Assembly (NCBI GenBank): GCA_019358875.1
Contig: JAHHIF010000013.1
Span: 88,127 to 152,126 of the forward strand
From: Symplocastrum torsivum CPER-KK1
Lineage (GTDB): Bacteria; Cyanobacteriota; Cyanobacteriia; Cyanobacteriales; Coleofasciculaceae
Direction of reading: 5' to 3'
Length of the DNA stretch: 64,000 nucleotides
The notes under the pieces were generated by a model. It saw only the letters and a list, made by a program, of their open reading frames with translations. It made no database searches and was not told the origin of the DNA. The position numbers and the translations under genes are program-made. Positions 61,746 to 64,000 of the stretch are shown here, piece by piece. Position 1 is the first letter of the stretch. Each line of letters opens with the position of its first letter.

Positions 61746-62294
61746 TCACTTAATCCCCTTACGCCATTGGGCTAACCGTTGTTGAGCCTCGGCATCTAAG
61801 GAATTGAATAAAAAACGACCCTGAGACTGTTTCTGGGGTCGCTGTCGGCGACGAGTTCGACGCGCCGTAAATTCAACATCACTTGCCAACTGCTGAGACG
61901 ACATCCATTCTGCCCCGTACCCTACCACCGTAAGTTGCTGCGCTCGATCTGAAGTCGCAACGATTAATCGCTGGGTTAGCCGACTAATATTGAATCGGAA
62001 GGAAGCACAGAACTTCTCGATGTAGGTGTCTGCCGTCTGTCCAAAATCTGTATAGCAAATTGATAAATGAGTTGTTAAGACTTCCGAGTAAATGGGTGTA
62101 TTTTGAGCATGAGCATCAAAAACAACCTGAGTTTTATAGCCTTGAAAGGCACTGTAATTGATTAAAGCTTCAACTAACTCTTGGCGAGCTGCTTCCAAGC
62201 CATCGCAATCACGGGTCTTTTTCAAACAAGACCAAGCTCCGATGACGTTATAGCCATCAACTAGTAAAACAGCCTGTGGTGAGGAACGGGGCAT
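61746..62294 (-). CDS. NYN domain ribonuclease (YacP/Rae1-like)
   Basis: The 182-residue protein begins with AVLLVDGYNVIGAW, the PIN-like NYN nuclease motif with its Asp. Further acidic sites are VVFDAH and ADTYIEKF, then IVATSDRAQQ. These complete the YacP-type NYN fold. YacP in Bacillus (Rae1) is a ribosome-dependent mRNA endonuclease, so a similar role is plausible. The C-terminus is basic (RTRRRQRPQKQ), which would help RNA binding. Confidence 0.88.
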   Translation of the reverse strand: MPRSSPQAVLLVDGYNVIGAWSCLKKTRDCDGLEAARQELVEALINYSAFQGYKTQVVFDAHAQNTPIYSEVLTTHLSICYTDFGQTADTYIEKFCASFRFNISRLTQRLIVATSDRAQQLTVVGYGAEWMSSQQLASDVEFTARRTRRRQRPQKQSQGRFLFNSLDAEAQQRLAQWRKGIK

Positions 62295-62599
62295 TCTTCA
62301 AGGCCAATATGTTGCTGTAGGATTTTATCAGTAACCTAATATTAACAATAGTTTACAGAAATCAGTTTAGAGCAATCAGTGTTGAAATCTCCTTCCCAAT
62401 CGGAAGTATGACTTTAAAACGATGATGGATCTGTTCATGGTTAACTGTTAAGCGTTAACAGTCAACCCATAAAGGGAATAAACCTTCTGCCTTCTGCGAT
62501 AAGAACCCAAGCCCTAGTTGACGAAAGCTGTACAAAAAAAAGGAGACTGGAGGTACGTCTTCTCCAATCCCCATCGAATAACGTTCAATCAGAAACTAC

Positions 62600-63301
62600 T
62601 CAAATTGCAACATTTGCTTCTTGCATCAGTCGTTGCTTGAGGCGTTCCGGGTCACCCTGATCAACAACTTGACCTTGTTCCAACAGAAAAGCACCGTCAC
62701 AATAATTCAGTTCATCCAAGCGGTGCGTGACCCATAACGCTGTCAACTCACGACTTTTGACAAGGTTTCGCACTTGCGCGACTAAATCCAGTTGAGTATC
62801 TGGATCAAGCAAAGCTGTGGGTTCATCTAAAAGTATGACCTCGCACTGACGTGCGATCGCGCCTGCGATCGCAATTCGCTGCTTCTGCCCACCACTTAGG
62901 GCATAAATCGGGCGTCGCTGCAAATCTAGCAACTTGACTGCCGCTAGCGCCTCTCTCACCCGCGCATTCACCTGAGCAATAGAAAGCTTTTCCTCCACCA
63001 GACCAAAAGCCACATCTGCACCGACTGTAGGCATGACTAGCTGATGATCGGGATTTTGAAAGACAAAGCCTACTCCTGACGAAATCTGAATTTCACCGGA
63101 CTGAGGCTGCAATAGCCCTGCTAGCAACCTCAGTAACGTTGATTTTCCACTTCCATTGGTACCCAGGAGCATCCAAAACTCGCCTTTGGGAACATCCAAA
63201 GAGCAAGATTGTAAAACAGCCGCTCCTTGAGGCCAACTGAAGCAAAGATCTCGCACATGAATTGCCGCTTGGCTCATGGCGTTAGTTGCTGTTGTATTCA
63301 T
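62600..63301 (-). CDS. Energy-coupling-factor-type ABC transporter ATPase (CbiO/EcfA-like)
   Basis: The 233-residue ATPase has Walker A GTNGSGKSTLLR, Q-loop VFQNPDHQLVMPTV, signature LSGGQKQRIAIAGAI and Walker B VILLDEPTALLD. The Q-loop NPDHQ is typical of ECF and cobalt/nickel transporter ATPases. The start may instead be the second Met at MSQAAIHV. Its start overlaps the stop of the preceding small gene by four bases (translational coupling). The transmembrane partner is not in this window. Confidence 0.88.
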   Translation of the reverse strand: MNTTATNAMSQAAIHVRDLCFSWPQGAAVLQSCSLDVPKGEFWMLLGTNGSGKSTLLRLLAGLLQPQSGEIQISSGVGFVFQNPDHQLVMPTVGADVAFGLVEEKLSIAQVNARVREALAAVKLLDLQRRPIYALSGGQKQRIAIAGAIARQCEVILLDEPTALLDPDTQLDLVAQVRNLVKSRELTALWVTHRLDELNYCDGAFLLEQGQVVDQGDPERLKQRLMQEANVAI

Positions 63302-63564
63302 TCAGCCAGAGCAAAGAATCCTGGAGTACGCCCTGCTCCAGCGGCCCCAGATTTCTGAGAAATTACGACGGCAGTAATTTGATCGCTAAGAACACCAACT
63401 TTCTTTTCCGGTTGGTGATCACATTTGAGTTCCAAAAGCTGAGGACTATCAGAGCGCATCGCTTTGATAATTTCCTGGTAAGTTGCTTCTGCCTCTTCTG
63501 CTGACTTGCGTTGCACAGACAGCGGCATAGGTGTGTACTTTAAAGTCAGGTCAATAGTGAACAT
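63298..63564 (-). CDS. Small conserved cyanobacterial protein upstream of ABC ATPase
   Basis: The 88-residue protein begins MFTIDLTLKYTPMPLSVQRKS, a beta-strand and linker, followed by a helix (AEEAEATYQEIIKAM) and a strand-rich part. Family members are small, conserved across cyanobacteria and of unknown function. It forms an operon with the ATPase, overlapping by four bases, which supports a shared role. Confidence 0.78.
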   Translation of the reverse strand: MFTIDLTLKYTPMPLSVQRKSAEEAEATYQEIIKAMRSDSPQLLELKCDHQPEKKVGVLSDQITAVVISQKSGAAGAGRTPGFFALAE

Positions 63565-63874
63565 GCGGTGTCAAGCGGCAAATATTCCGTACATATACTT
63601 TCTTTATTATCTTAGACACGCGCCAACACAATTATGAGAGCGGGAAGGCAGTACGGCTTACTACATAGCACTTGGAAGTCATCACAGGTAGGCTTTTTAA
63701 CATAGCTCATCTAAATAGAGTGGAAATCTTAGAGACTTTCACATAAGATATTGAGTACAGTAAAGAAAAGTAAATTTTACTCATAACCGAGCCATAATCT
63801 GCTTAATCAAAGCAGCGTTATATGTAGGTTAAGAGCTTTTCTTTGGTACTCATAAATTCTTGGAGATCTTCGTT
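63565..63874. other. psbD upstream region
   Basis: About 310 bases separate the divergent small gene and psbD. It should contain the light-regulated psbD promoter and leader. A GTAAATTTTAC palindrome is at about 63769-63779. GGAG at 63862-63865, ten bases before the ATG, is the likely ribosome-binding site. I cannot place the promoter with confidence. Confidence 0.5.
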
Positions 63875-64000
63875 ATGACAATCGCAGTCGGACGTGCGCC
63901 AAGTAGTCGAGGATGGTTTGACGTCGTCGATGACTGGCTAAAGCGCGATCGCTTCGTCTTCGTCGGCTGGTCAGGGCTACTACTATTCCCCTGCGCCTAC
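63875..64000 (+). CDS. psbD: Photosystem II D2 protein (5' end only)
   Basis: The first 42 codons read [20 protein letters not shown], followed by [20 protein letters not shown], the invariant D2 N-terminus and beginning of the first transmembrane helix. The gene runs off the right edge and is normally followed by psbC. D2 binds the reaction-centre chlorophylls and quinone QA in the thylakoid. Confidence 0.98.
   Translation, partial: MTIAVGRAPSSRGWFDVVDDWLKRDRFVFVGWSGLLLFPCAY

Overview
This window is chromosomal DNA from a cyanobacterium. The evidence is the start of psbD (photosystem II D2) at the right edge, very frequent HIP1 octamers (GCGATCGC) in both genes and spacers, a cyanobacterial-type CRISPR repeat ending ATTGAAAC, a urtABCDE urea transporter, an Obg without its C-terminal OCT domain, and many conserved cyanobacteria-only hypothetical proteins. 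The abundance of sensor kinases, Uma2 proteins and palindromic dispersed repeats fits a large filamentous or colonial genome, but I cannot assign a genus from the sequence alone.

Layout. 1-7.4 kb: a truncated conserved hypothetical, an M48 protease, an RppAB-type two-component pair, cobU and conserved unknowns. 7.8-10.5 kb: a polysaccharide cassette of two GT2 glycosyltransferases and a hexapeptide acyltransferase. 10.5-17.6 kb: a Crp/Fnr regulator, a GDSL hydrolase, Mn-type superoxide dismutase, two Uma2 proteins, and a divergent HxlR regulator / HtrA-like protease pair. 17.9-23.5 kb: an Hsp70-like ATPase, MarC, rplU-rpmA and hemB. 24.0-27.4 kb: a two-gene operon of an unknown protein and a SNF2 helicase with an unusual C-terminal tail, followed by an attC-like (integron recombination) structure. 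27.6-32.7 kb: a CHASE3-GAF histidine kinase with two Rcp1-like receivers, DoxX, GNAT, and a histidine-kinase-like protein with a degenerate ATPase domain. 32.9-37.9 kb: a WD40 protein with a perfect Zur/Fur-type palindrome at its start codon, TsaC/YrdC, an acyltransferase, a secreted ChW-repeat protein and small unknowns. 38.4-41.4 kb: a broken gene, a CPBP protease and a histidine kinase. 41.5-50.8 kb: nitrogen scavenging, with urtABCDE behind an NtcA-type promoter, then ureG and ureF; two related histidine kinases bracket the urt operon. 51-60 kb: NDH-2, a membrane Ser/Thr kinase, a frameshifted PPC/DUF296 gene, a BCAT, a MOSC protein, a TerB plus Mo-nitrogenase-C-terminal-domain protein, and obg. 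60.5-64 kb: a 13-spacer CRISPR array with no cas genes in view, tRNA-Glu(UUC), a NYN nuclease, an ECF-type ATPase operon and the 5' end of psbD.

How genes work together. The clearest system is urea use: UrtABCDE imports urea, and UreG and UreF belong to the nickel-loading machinery of urease; the structural urease genes lie elsewhere. Metal handling is suggested by the Zur-box WD40 gene and the cobalamin gene. The least understood units are the 24.0-27.2 kb SNF2 operon with its adjacent attC-like site and the Zur-box WD40 gene; these are the best places to look for undescribed biology.
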